Positions 7,308 to 13,468 of a stretch of 22,636 nucleotides of DNA are shown here, one piece after another (position 1 is the stretch's first letter; the number at the start of each line of letters is the position of its first letter). Origin of the DNA: an uncultured Sulfurimonas sp. (lineage in GTDB: Bacteria > Campylobacterota > Campylobacteria > Campylobacterales > Sulfurimonadaceae); assembly GCA_937914675.1 (NCBI GenBank), contig CALDOC010000359.1:1-22636 (forward strand), given 5' to 3'. Position numbers and translations under genes: made by a program. The notes beneath the pieces are model-generated. The model did not search any database and was not told the DNA's origin. It saw nothing but the letters and a program-made list of their open reading frames with translations.

Positions 7308-7766
7308 ATGAAAAAAACAATAGGATTGTCACTCATCGCTTTAGGCGTTTTTCTTGAAGTCATGTGGTTGGGTTTTTGTTTTGGAAGCGTTGTCATTGGA
7401 ATATTGTTGCTCCTATTCGCTCCATCGATTCTCTTTTTTCCTTTTAGCTTTTTCCTAGTGTTGGGACTTAGATTCATGGGCGACGCCGCTTACGTGCGAT
7501 ATACGAGTAGCGGTAGTGGCAGAAGACAATATAAAAGCAATTATTTCAAGCAGACGGTAAGCATGGAGAGTTATTATACGATTTTAGAGTCAAACAAAGA
7601 AGACGATTTTGACACGATTAAAAAGAATTATAGACGACTTATGAAAGAGTATCATTATGATTCCGTCGCTAGTCAGGACTTGTCCGCCGAGACTCTTAAA
7701 GAGTATGAAAAGAAAACGCAAGATATCAATGAAGCCTACAGCGCAATAAAAAAAGCTAGAAATTAG
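7308..7766 (+). CDS. membrane protein with C-terminal degenerate J-domain (HYD in place of HPD)
   Basis: 152 residues. The first ~55 form two long hydrophobic segments, followed by a basic linker. Residues ~88-150 match a J-domain: SYYTILESNKEDDFDTIKKNYR, then LMKEYHYDS and a last helix with QDINEAYSAIKK. The HPD tripeptide that lets J-proteins stimulate the Hsp70 ATPase reads His116-Tyr117-Asp118 here, so it may be a J-like protein that does not activate DnaK. The ribosome-binding site AAGGAA lies just before the start. It appears to be the last gene of the run that begins with hemN. A membrane-tethered co-chaperone with relaxed motif is the alternative reading. Confidence 0.75.
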   Translation: MKKTIGLSLIALGVFLEVMWLGFCFGSVVIGILLLLFAPSILFFPFSFFLVLGLRFMGDAAYVRYTSSGSGRRQYKSNYFKQTVSMESYYTILESNKEDDFDTIKKNYRRLMKEYHYDSVASQDLSAETLKEYEKKTQDINEAYSAIKKARN

Positions 7767-7803
7767 AAGAAAATCGCTCCTATGGTATTTTTAAGAACCA
7801 ATC

Positions 7804-7833
7804 TTGCATTCTTCAGATACTTTATCCTATAAT
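7804..7833 (+). promoter_or_regulatory. sigma-70-type promoter for the repeat protein gene
   Basis: TTGCAT (7804-7809) and TATAAT (7828-7833) are separated by 18 bases. A start near 7840 would give a ~20-base leader holding the ribosome-binding site AAAGGA (7851-7856). This is the best -35/-10 pair I see in the window. Confidence 0.6.
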
Positions 7834-7860
7834 TACAAGAACAAATAACTAAAGGAATTT

Positions 7861-8517
7861 ATGATGGAAGAAGAAAACAATTTTGTAGAAGCTATAAAAA
7901 ATGAAGCGACAGGTCAGAAAAAAGAAGAGTCAAAAGTCGTTCCAAAAGAGAATAATTTTATAGACGCCATTAAAGAGAGAGCTAAAGTTGAGCTTAAAGA
8001 CATATCCGATGGCCTTGCTGAGAAGAAAAGTTTTGTAACTTCAATCAAAGAGGGAGTCGCCAATAGAGTCAATACTAAAGAAAACGAGACGCCAGTAGAG
8101 CCTGAGAAGAAAAGTTTTGTAACCTCGATAAAAGAGGGAGTCTCCAATAGAGTAAATAGCAAAGAAAAAGTGACGCCGGTAGAGCCTGAGGAAAAAAGTT
8201 TTGCGGACGCCATTAAACAAAATATGAAAGATGGCATAAAAAGTAGAGTAAAAAAGAAAGTTATGACTGATTCTCACGCCAGTGACGACTCGCATGTTTT
8301 TGATAGAATGGCCGACGTTATGTATGGCATGACTACAAAAATGCCACTTGTCGGTAAGTACGCGAAAATACCTCTTGACAAGATTGACGCGCTTAACAAT
8401 ACTAAAATGTTTACAAGTAAAGTGTTTAAACCTATCTTTCCATTTTTTAAAGTAGACAAAAAATACACGCAAAAATTGGTTGACGAAGCTCCGGAACATA
8501 AAAAAGAAGAGAAGTAA
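7861..8517 (+). CDS. hypothetical protein with five repeated F-x-x-(A/S)-I-K motifs
   Basis: 218 residues, strongly charged and apparently soluble, with no signal peptide. The N-terminal half repeats a short motif: NNFVEAIK, NNFIDAIK, KSFVTSIK, KSFVTSIK and KSFADAIK. Repeats three and four are part of a near-identical 28-residue tandem unit ending TPVEPE. The C-terminal ~80 residues are not repetitive and contain MADVMYGMTTKMPLVGKYAK and FKPIFPFFKV. I recognise no family. The repeats could be docking motifs for one partner, possibly membrane-surface helices. ATG 7864, the second codon, fits the ribosome-binding site spacing slightly better. It has its own promoter and ends one base before the convergent flavoprotein gene. 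Confidence 0.8.
   Translation: MMEEENNFVEAIKNEATGQKKEESKVVPKENNFIDAIKERAKVELKDISDGLAEKKSFVTSIKEGVANRVNTKENETPVEPEKKSFVTSIKEGVSNRVNSKEKVTPVEPEEKSFADAIKQNMKDGIKSRVKKKVMTDSHASDDSHVFDRMADVMYGMTTKMPLVGKYAKIPLDKIDALNNTKMFTSKVFKPIFPFFKVDKKYTQKLVDEAPEHKKEEK
8020..8187 (+). repeat. 84-bp in-frame tandem repeat, two copies plus a decayed third
   Basis: Units 8020-8103 and 8104-8187 each encode 28 residues from EKKSFVTSIKEGV to TPVEP and differ mainly at silent or conservative sites. A third partial unit begins at 8188 (EEKSFADAIK). The period is a multiple of three, so copy-number change would not break the frame. Confidence 0.85.
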
Positions 8518-8518
8518 A

Positions 8519-9757
8519 CTAACGACGTTTCCCCGCTAGATACCCACTAGCAAAACTCCATTGGAGGTTATACCCTCCACATGGTCCATCGAGATTCATA
8601 ACTTCTCCGCAAAAATAAAGTCCACTAACAATCTTGCTTTGCATGCTTTTTGGGTCTATCTCTTTTAACTTAACGCCGCCACGAGTTATCATGGCCATTT
8701 TAAAACCGTCATGGCCTATGACGGTTAGTGGCGTCCATGCTAAAAGTTGTATCAGTTTGGCTCGTGATTTTGGAGACGCTTTACTTAACGTTGCGTCAAG
8801 TTCCAGATCCGCCAATTTACAAAGTTCTAAACTTAAAGCGCTTGGGAGAAGGGCGCTGGCGAGTTGCACAACGTTATGCGTCGGATTTTTCATCGCTTCG
8901 TCTTTTAGGCGTTTCGTTATCTGTTCTTCATTTAACCCCTTGGTAAGGTTGAGCAGGAGGGGAACTTCGCTATATTTCGATAAAAGGGGAGTCACTTCCC
9001 TCGCGAAATCCAAGACGACGGGTCCTCGTATGCCACTTTTTGTAAAGATGAGGTCTCCGTTGGCTCGAAGTTTTTTATGTTTTTTCAAATCGACTCGAAG
9101 TTCCACTTTTGCGATAGTGTCCGCTCTACACTCCGCTACCCAGCTTTCCTTTGTTTTGAGAGGCATCATGGCGGGGCTTAACTCGGTTACGCTGTGTCCC
9201 AATTCATTCGCCAACGCGTATCCATCGCCCTCGGCTCCCAAAACGGGATAACCTAAACCACCGGTAGCTATTATGACGCTTGGGGCGTGATAGATGGCGT
9301 TGTTGCTTTTAACTCCAGATATATGGGTTCCGATAGTGAGCAATCTGTTTACTTTTTGCCCACATAGTATCTCAACGCCAAAAGAGTTCATCTCCTTTTC
9401 CAACGCTGATATAATGGTGGCGGAAGAGTGAGAAGTGGGAAACACTCTAAATCCATCGGGCGCGTGAGTCTCAACGCCTATCTCACTAAAAAACGCCACT
9501 AAAGCCTTGTTGTCAAACTCTTTGAGAGCGTCTTGCATAAACCGACCGTCTCGTCCAAACTTTGCCATAAAATCTTCATTTTTTAAAGTGTTGGTAAGGT
9601 TGCACCTCCCTCCACCCGTCGCTTTTAGTTTTGAAGCTATCTTTGATAGTTTTTCAAGCAGCAACACTCTTTTTCCATCACGAGCGGCTACGATGCTAGC
9701 AATAATTCCAGCCGCGCCACCGCCAACGACGATAAGGTCATATATATTTTTTTTCAT
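8519..9757 (-). CDS. HI0933/BaiN family NAD(P)/FAD-dependent oxidoreductase
   Basis: A flavoprotein of the HI0933 family (YhiN, BaiN). From the ATG at 9757 it is 412 residues. FAD-binding Rossmann motif: DLIVVGGGAAGIIAS near the N-terminus, followed by LLEKLSKIASKLKATGGGRCNLTN, whose GGGRCN stretch is characteristic of this family. Later motifs are VIIATGG, GFRVFPTS and the C-terminal YFCGEVMNLDGPCGGYNLQWSFASG. A natural substrate is not established for most members; a bile-acid reductase role was suggested for the clostridial BaiN. An upstream TTG at 9775 is in frame but lies inside the predicted promoter, so the ATG is preferred. No ribosome-binding site is visible, fitting a leaderless transcript. 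Confidence 0.9.
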   Translation of the reverse strand: MKKNIYDLIVVGGGAAGIIASIVAARDGKRVLLLEKLSKIASKLKATGGGRCNLTNTLKNEDFMAKFGRDGRFMQDALKEFDNKALVAFFSEIGVETHAPDGFRVFPTSHSSATIISALEKEMNSFGVEILCGQKVNRLLTIGTHISGVKSNNAIYHAPSVIIATGGLGYPVLGAEGDGYALANELGHSVTELSPAMMPLKTKESWVAECRADTIAKVELRVDLKKHKKLRANGDLIFTKSGIRGPVVLDFAREVTPLLSKYSEVPLLLNLTKGLNEEQITKRLKDEAMKNPTHNVVQLASALLPSALSLELCKLADLELDATLSKASPKSRAKLIQLLAWTPLTVIGHDGFKMAMITRGGVKLKEIDPKSMQSKIVSGLYFCGEVMNLDGPCGGYNLQWSFASGYLAGKRR

Positions 9758-9763
9758 GATGTA

Positions 9764-9776
9764 ATTGTAGTACAAT
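9764..9776. promoter_or_regulatory. palindromic back-to-back -10 boxes for the flavoprotein and tapT genes
   Basis: The palindrome ATTGTA-G-TACAAT supplies a TACAAT -10 box on each strand. On the plus strand (9771-9776) seven bases separate it from the tapT ATG at 9784. On the minus strand (9769-9764) six bases separate it from the flavoprotein ATG at 9757. Transcription would start at or next to the start codon in both directions. Neither gene has a ribosome-binding site. No -35 box is evident. Confidence 0.5.
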
Positions 9777-9783
9777 TCGCTTT

Positions 9784-10440
9784 ATGAAAACTTATTATGG
9801 CGATAGACAAAAGTGCTACAAATGTTACAGACCCCAAAGCTCATGCATGTGCGAGTATATTCAAAGCGTGCGAACAGAGACAAAGTTTGTCCTGCTTATG
9901 CACCCAAAAGAGTTTAAAAAAGTCAAAAACAATACAGGTTTTTTTACGCATTTAAGCCTTAGCAACTCAGAAATTTTTATTGGGATAGATTTCTCGGACA
10001 ACGCGAGAATAAATGAAATAATAGCCTCTTATGAGAGTTACATACTTTTTCCATCTCTAAACGCTCTCAATCTGAGTGAAGAAAATCCACTTTTATCTTC
10101 TCGTGAGCAAAAGCCAATGGCGATTTTTATCATAGACTCGACTTGGAGTTGTACCAAAAAAATTTTTACGTTGAGTGAAAATTTGCAAAAATTAAAACAC
10201 ATGAGCTTTACAACCACTCAAACTTCTCAATATCAGATAAAAGAACAGCCCAAAGGCAATTATCTCTCTACGATAGAGTCTACTTTGGTCGTGTTGAAAC
10301 TGTTGAACGAATGGAGAGTGGAAGACGTTGACGAGGAGGGGTTAAATGGGTTTTTAAACCCATTTTTTAAGATGATAGAGTATCAGCGAAATCTGATAGA
10401 AAATCCACTCTCAAACGCGGTGCGTTTTAAGAGAAGATAA
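9784..10440 (+). CDS. tapT: DTW domain tRNA-uridine aminocarboxypropyltransferase
   Basis: 218 residues of the TapT/YfiP (DTW) family, which transfers a 3-amino-3-carboxypropyl group from S-adenosylmethionine to a tRNA uridine (acp3U47 in E. coli). The N-terminus has a Cys cluster, CYKCYRPQSSCMC, likely zinc-binding. Family motifs follow: LMHPKEFKKVKNNTG, then IIDSTWSCTKKI where the DTW motif reads DSTW with the Asp-x-Thr-Trp core kept, and QPKGNYLSTIES near the end. Length agrees with the family. The ATG is seven bases after a -10 box, so the mRNA is probably leaderless. A terminator-like hairpin lies inside the 3' part of the gene (10344-10368). It ends four bases before the convergent cyclophilin gene. 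Confidence 0.88.
   Translation: MKTYYGDRQKCYKCYRPQSSCMCEYIQSVRTETKFVLLMHPKEFKKVKNNTGFFTHLSLSNSEIFIGIDFSDNARINEIIASYESYILFPSLNALNLSEENPLLSSREQKPMAIFIIDSTWSCTKKIFTLSENLQKLKHMSFTTTQTSQYQIKEQPKGNYLSTIESTLVVLKLLNEWRVEDVDEEGLNGFLNPFFKMIEYQRNLIENPLSNAVRFKRR
10344..10368 (+). terminator. terminator-like hairpin inside the tapT coding region
   Basis: AAATGGGTTT (10344-10353) and AAACCCATTT (10356-10365) are perfect inverted repeats, realistically a 7-bp AAATGGG/CCCATTT stem with an 8-base loop. The 3' arm runs into a T6 tract (10363-10368). This has the form of an intrinsic terminator but lies about 70 bases before the stop codon. It could end a fraction of transcripts, or simply reflect the codons for LNGFLNPFF. 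Confidence 0.35.
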
Positions 10441-10444
10441 AAGA

Positions 10445-10948
10445 CTATCTGCTCTCTACGACTGAAATGGACTTAATCGCGTCTTGACCTTTAACGCTGT
10501 TTAAAACTTTAAAGCTCTCTTCGTCGTCTTCTTCAATCGCGCCAAAAACGGTGTGAACGCCATCAAGATGAGGCGTGTCGACGAAAGTGATGAAAAATTG
10601 GCTTCCACCAGTGTTTGGTCCGGCATGAGCCATTGAAAGAGTTCCCGGTCTATGAACGGATACGTTAGTCGCCGTTTCACAAGCGATGGCCCAGTCCGGT
10701 CCGCCAGTTCCTGTTCCGGTTGGACAACCACCCTGAGCCATGAAGCCAGGTATAACGCGGTGAAAAGTTAAGTTGTCGTAAAAACCGCTATTTCCCAAGT
10801 GCGCAAAGTTTGCAACCGTATTTGGAGCTTCCTCTGGAAATAGTTTTAACCAGATGTCGCCTTTAGACGTAGAAACTTTCGCGTATTGTAATTTCGCCAA
10901 CTCGTCAGCGCTTAAATCGTACTCTTTTAACTTAGTTCTTCCAAACAT
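10445..10948 (-). CDS. cyclophilin-type peptidyl-prolyl cis-trans isomerase
   Basis: A 167-residue cytoplasmic PPIase with no signal peptide. Cyclophilin motifs are complete: DIWLKLFPEEAPNTVANF, FHRVIPGFMAQGGCPTGTGTGGP (catalytic Arg in FHRV), LSMAHAGPNTGGSQFFIT, and HLDGVHTVFG. The usual Trp that gives cyclosporin sensitivity in eukaryotic enzymes is His in this last motif, as in many bacterial members. About 20 residues precede the core and begin MFGRTKLKEYDLS. An AAGGAA ribosome-binding site lies six bases before the ATG. A TATACT -10 candidate is on the minus strand at 10982-10977. The gene is divergent from the histidine kinase gene. Confidence 0.93.
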   Translation of the reverse strand: MFGRTKLKEYDLSADELAKLQYAKVSTSKGDIWLKLFPEEAPNTVANFAHLGNSGFYDNLTFHRVIPGFMAQGGCPTGTGTGGPDWAIACETATNVSVHRPGTLSMAHAGPNTGGSQFFITFVDTPHLDGVHTVFGAIEEDDEESFKVLNSVKGQDAIKSISVVESR

Positions 10949-10976
10949 TAATGTTCCTTTTGTAAATAATTCTGAA

Positions 10977-11009
10977 AGTATAGTTAAATTTTTTAAATTT
11001 TAGTATAAT
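10977..11009. promoter_or_regulatory. divergent promoters for the cyclophilin and histidine kinase genes
   Basis: On the minus strand TATACT (10982-10977) would give a ~22-base leader for the cyclophilin gene. On the plus strand TATAGT (10979-10984) and TATAAT (11004-11009) are candidates for the kinase gene. The second has only six bases before the ATG at 11016, which would make that mRNA leaderless; the first would leave a ~25-base leader. The A/T-rich spacer fits the periodic A/T pattern of promoters in this phylum. Confidence 0.45.
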
Positions 11010-11015
11010 CGATTT

Positions 11016-12242
11016 ATGAAAATGACATTGATAGGTATAAATATTACGATAAAACAGGCGAACGTGATTACCGTCGTCGTCGTATTTTTATTTAGCATGG
11101 TGTTCGTTTCTCTGCTCGTCGAAGAGATGTATAAAGATTACAAGGTAGCGTTGGAGCAAAACGTAAAAAATTATCCAAGTAGCGAATCAAACAGCGTTCT
11201 TGTAGCTCAAAACAACGAAAAATTAAAATCAATTCTCATCAAGACGACCTTAGCCATCGTGACTCTTTCCTTTATACTTTTTGCAATCGCGTTGGGATTT
11301 TATAAAATACTAAGCGCGTTGCTTCAACGCGACACTCAAACCTTTTTGGAATATTTCGAATCAGCCGCGCATAAAGAACATGTTTTGATTCCAGAATCCA
11401 TATTTTTTAAAGATTTTAGAGTTATGGTGAGTTACGTAAACAATATGCTCGAAACCATAAACGAGCAAAAAAAGTCTCTTAGGGATTTGAACGTTGGTCT
11501 CGAAGACAGAGTCAAGAAAAAAACTTCCGACTTACTCGTTATAAACGAAAATCTCAAAAAAGAAAAAACCTTTTCGCAAGAGTTGCTTAAATCTCAAAAA
11601 GAGTTTTTGAGATACGCCGTTCATGAAACGAACACGCCTCTTAGCGTTATTTTAACGAGCATAGAACTCTACACGATGAAAAATCAAAAGGATAGACAAC
11701 TCTCAAAGATAGAAGCCGCCGTCAAAAACATATTTAGCATCTACGACGATCTGAGTTATTTGGTGAAGAAAGACCAAGTGGAGTATCCTAAGAGCGTAGT
11801 GAACTTGGAAAAGTACGTCGCGAGTCGCATAGACTTTTTCGCCGAGGTCGCCGAGCACTCTTTAATCTCTTTCGCATATCTTCCAAACGCGATAGACGCC
11901 CATATACATTTCAACGAAACGAAACTTCAAAGAGTTGTGGACAACACGATAACCAACGCCATAAAATACACGCTTCCAAAAAACGAAGTGCTCGTTAAGC
12001 TGGAGAAAATTGGAACTTTTGTCGAGTTTTCCATGGGAAGCAAATCCAAAATCATCAAAGACACGAGCAAGGTTTTCGACGCGTATTATAGAGAAGACGC
12101 AAGCGACAAGGATAGAAATAGTTTTGGTTTGGGCTTAAAACTCGTTCGCACGATTTGCGAAGAAGAGGGCGTGGAGATTTTAGTTGATTCAAATGAAGAA
12201 CGCACGGCGTTCGCGTACAGATTTAAGATAATGGGGGATTGA
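11016..12242 (+). CDS. sensor histidine kinase of the OmpR-type two-component pair
   Basis: 408 residues, inner membrane. Two transmembrane helices (about 17-35 and 73-95) frame a very short periplasmic loop of ~37 residues, so ligand sensing outside the membrane by a folded domain is unlikely. A long coiled-coil linker (about 140-190) leads to the HisKA domain with RYAVHETNTPLS (phosphoacceptor His203). The N-box is VVDNTITNAIKYT (Asn310, Asn314) and the G2 box FGLGLKLV is intact. The G1 box, normally DxGxG, is replaced by the stretch around FSMGSKSKII (338-347) and lacks its Asp. No ribosome-binding site is seen. It overlaps the regulator gene and heads the acetate locus. Its signal is unknown; acetate metabolism is inferred from context. 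Confidence 0.9.
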   Translation: MKMTLIGINITIKQANVITVVVVFLFSMVFVSLLVEEMYKDYKVALEQNVKNYPSSESNSVLVAQNNEKLKSILIKTTLAIVTLSFILFAIALGFYKILSALLQRDTQTFLEYFESAAHKEHVLIPESIFFKDFRVMVSYVNNMLETINEQKKSLRDLNVGLEDRVKKKTSDLLVINENLKKEKTFSQELLKSQKEFLRYAVHETNTPLSVILTSIELYTMKNQKDRQLSKIEAAVKNIFSIYDDLSYLVKKDQVEYPKSVVNLEKYVASRIDFFAEVAEHSLISFAYLPNAIDAHIHFNETKLQRVVDNTITNAIKYTLPKNEVLVKLEKIGTFVEFSMGSKSKIIKDTSKVFDAYYREDASDKDRNSFGLGLKLVRTICEEEGVEILVDSNEERTAFAYRFKIMGD

Positions 12243-12895
12243 TGAAGATACTGTTGCTAGAAGACGAGATTATGCTCAACGAGTCGATTTGCGAATACTT
12301 GGAGTTTGGCGGACACAGCGTAAACAGTTTCATTGATGGAGTCGAAGCTTACGAGAACATAAAAAGCGTCTCTTACGATTTGCTCATACTAGACATCAAC
12401 GTGCCCGGGATGGACGGGCTCACTTTTTTAGAGGAGTTGCGAAAGTTGAAAATACACGTGCCAAGCATCTACATAAGCGCTTTGGTCGACATAGAGGAGA
12501 TATCGAGGGCTTACGATTTGGGTTGTTACGATTATCTAAAAAAGCCTTTTCATTTAAAAGAGTTGAGCTTGCGTTTGGACAGGATTAGAGTCGCCAACGA
12601 CACTCCAAAAATACATTTGAGACTCTCTAAAAATTACTCTTACGATCAAGAACATAGCGTGTTGCTCTTTAACAAAGAACCGCAAACCCTTAGCAAACGC
12701 CAGTTTCAGATTATTGACATACTCGCGCGCAATAGAGGCATGGTCGTTGATTTTGAGCAATTTAGAATATACGTTTGGGACGAGCAGATTATCGACAACG
12801 CCACCATTAGAGCCGAAATCAACAGACTTAAAAAGTTTTTGCGAGAAGACATCATCATCAACGTTCGTGGAATGGGCTATATGATCGAGAAATGA
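12242..12895 (+). CDS. OmpR/PhoB-family response regulator
   Basis: 217 residues from the ATG at 12242, which overlaps the kinase stop as TGATG; a TTG one codon earlier is also in frame. The receiver domain has the acidic pair in LLEDE (Glu7, Asp8), phosphoacceptor Asp51 in LILDINVPGMDG, Ser79 in YISA and Lys101 in LKKPF. The C-terminal winged helix (about 125-217) includes LSKRQFQIIDILARNRGMVV, the recognition-helix region TIRAEINRLKKFL, and the closing VRGMGYMIE, typical of OmpR-class regulators. A G-rich stretch (12233-12237) precedes the start. It likely binds the 11-bp direct repeats found just downstream of its own gene and before the porin gene. Confidence 0.94.
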   Translation: MKILLLEDEIMLNESICEYLEFGGHSVNSFIDGVEAYENIKSVSYDLLILDINVPGMDGLTFLEELRKLKIHVPSIYISALVDIEEISRAYDLGCYDYLKKPFHLKELSLRLDRIRVANDTPKIHLRLSKNYSYDQEHSVLLFNKEPQTLSKRQFQIIDILARNRGMVVDFEQFRIYVWDEQIIDNATIRAEINRLKKFLREDIIINVRGMGYMIEK

Positions 12896-12902
12896 GGACT
12901 TT

Positions 12903-12947
12903 GCTATGTTCGCGCTATGTTTACGCTTTATGATGTTAGTATAAAAT
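12903..12947 (+). promoter_or_regulatory. three 11-bp direct repeats and -10 box, candidate operator-promoter
   Basis: Three contiguous 11-bp units: GCTATGTTCGC (12903-12913), GCTATGTTTAC (12914-12924) and the weaker GCTTTATGATG (12925-12935). TATAAA at 12940-12945 is the likely -10, five bases after the last unit, so the repeats occupy the -35 region. Direct repeats at one helical turn are the usual binding pattern of OmpR/PhoB-type activators that contact sigma-70. The same motif recurs before the porin gene. Confidence 0.6.
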
Positions 12948-12985
12948 CAATTTCCAGCGCCAAAACCGCTAAAGAAGGATACGAC

Positions 12986-13327
12986 ATGTTACTCATCGAA
13001 ATATTTAAAGATCATGTTTTAAATAGAAAAAGTTTAAAAGATTACGTAGAGTTGCGAAAAAGCATCAACGAACGCGGCGAATTTAATGATATGACGTTGA
13101 TTCAAGCTGAGGATAATTTACAAAGACTTAAGCGTGAAGACAACGCAATATACGAACTAATGTACAAAACTCTCCAAGAGTACATAAAGCAAAATAGGGG
13201 TCACACCATCGAATACCCAATAAACTTTATAAGAGAAATTCTCAAGTTGTATAAAAATCATTTGTCTCCAGAACAAATTTACAAGAACTACAAGAGCGGA
13301 TTGGAACATCCCTCTCATGACGCTTAA
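12986..13327 (+). CDS. small hypothetical protein between the two-component genes and the porin
   Basis: 113 residues from the ATG at 12986, which has a strong ribosome-binding site AGAAGGA (12972-12978) seven bases upstream. A longer in-frame reading from ATG 12917 is rejected because that codon lies inside the promoter's direct repeats and before the predicted transcription start. The protein is charged, mostly helical by composition, with no signal peptide or membrane helix. Segments include LRKSINERGEFNDMT, LQRLKREDNAIYELMYKTLQEY and YKNHLSPEQIYKNYKSG. I recognise no family. Its own candidate operator and its position suggest it belongs to the regulon of the adjacent regulator. A palindrome immediately follows the stop. 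Confidence 0.8.
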   Translation: MLLIEIFKDHVLNRKSLKDYVELRKSINERGEFNDMTLIQAEDNLQRLKREDNAIYELMYKTLQEYIKQNRGHTIEYPINFIREILKLYKNHLSPEQIYKNYKSGLEHPSHDA

Positions 13328-13330
13328 CCG

Positions 13331-13355
13331 TAAGTAACAGTATAACTGTTACTTA
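13331..13355 (+). terminator. perfect palindrome after the small hypothetical gene
   Basis: TAAGTAACAG (13331-13340) and CTGTTACTTA (13346-13355) are exact 10-bp inverted repeats around TATAA, starting three bases after the stop codon. The stem is compatible with a terminator, but no T tract follows. An operator for a dimeric regulator is the alternative. Confidence 0.4.
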
Positions 13356-13405
13356 TCTCCACAACTTCGTCTAAAATTCAAAATAAATCATAAAATTACC
13401 GCTTT

Positions 13406-13427
13406 GCTATGTTCACGCTATATAAGT
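13406..13427 (+). promoter_or_regulatory. two 11-bp direct repeats upstream of the porin gene, candidate operator
   Basis: GCTATGTTCAC (13406-13416) and GCTATATAAGT (13417-13427) repeat the motif found at 12903. The flanks also align: CTTT precedes both copies, and a TAAAA-type element lies at a similar distance downstream (13445-13449). A third unit is only weakly kept (ACTTTAACATT, 13428-13438). The -10 is uncertain; TAACAT (13432-13437) or the TATAAG inside unit two are options. The porin ribosome-binding site AGGGG follows at 13458-13462. Confidence 0.55.
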
Positions 13428-13468
13428 ACTTTAACATTAGAACGTAAAAATTTTCATAGGGGAAAAAT

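Noticed and set aside
8041..8499. Minus-strand open frame opposite the repeat protein gene
   Set aside because: Low-complexity Phe-rich product that mirrors the Lys-rich repeats; no ribosome-binding site. The plus-strand gene has a promoter and ribosome-binding site.
9758..9775. TTG start adding six residues to the HI0933-family flavoprotein
   Set aside because: The codon is within the divergent -10 palindrome and upstream of the predicted transcript start; the family N-terminus fits the ATG at 9757.
12239..12241. TTG start for the response regulator
   Set aside because: The ATG one codon later overlaps the kinase stop in the common TGATG arrangement and gives the normal receiver-domain N-terminus.
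12917..12985. N-terminal extension of the small hypothetical protein from ATG 12917
   Set aside because: This ATG is inside the second direct repeat and upstream of the likely -10 box, with no ribosome-binding site, while ATG 12986 has a strong one.
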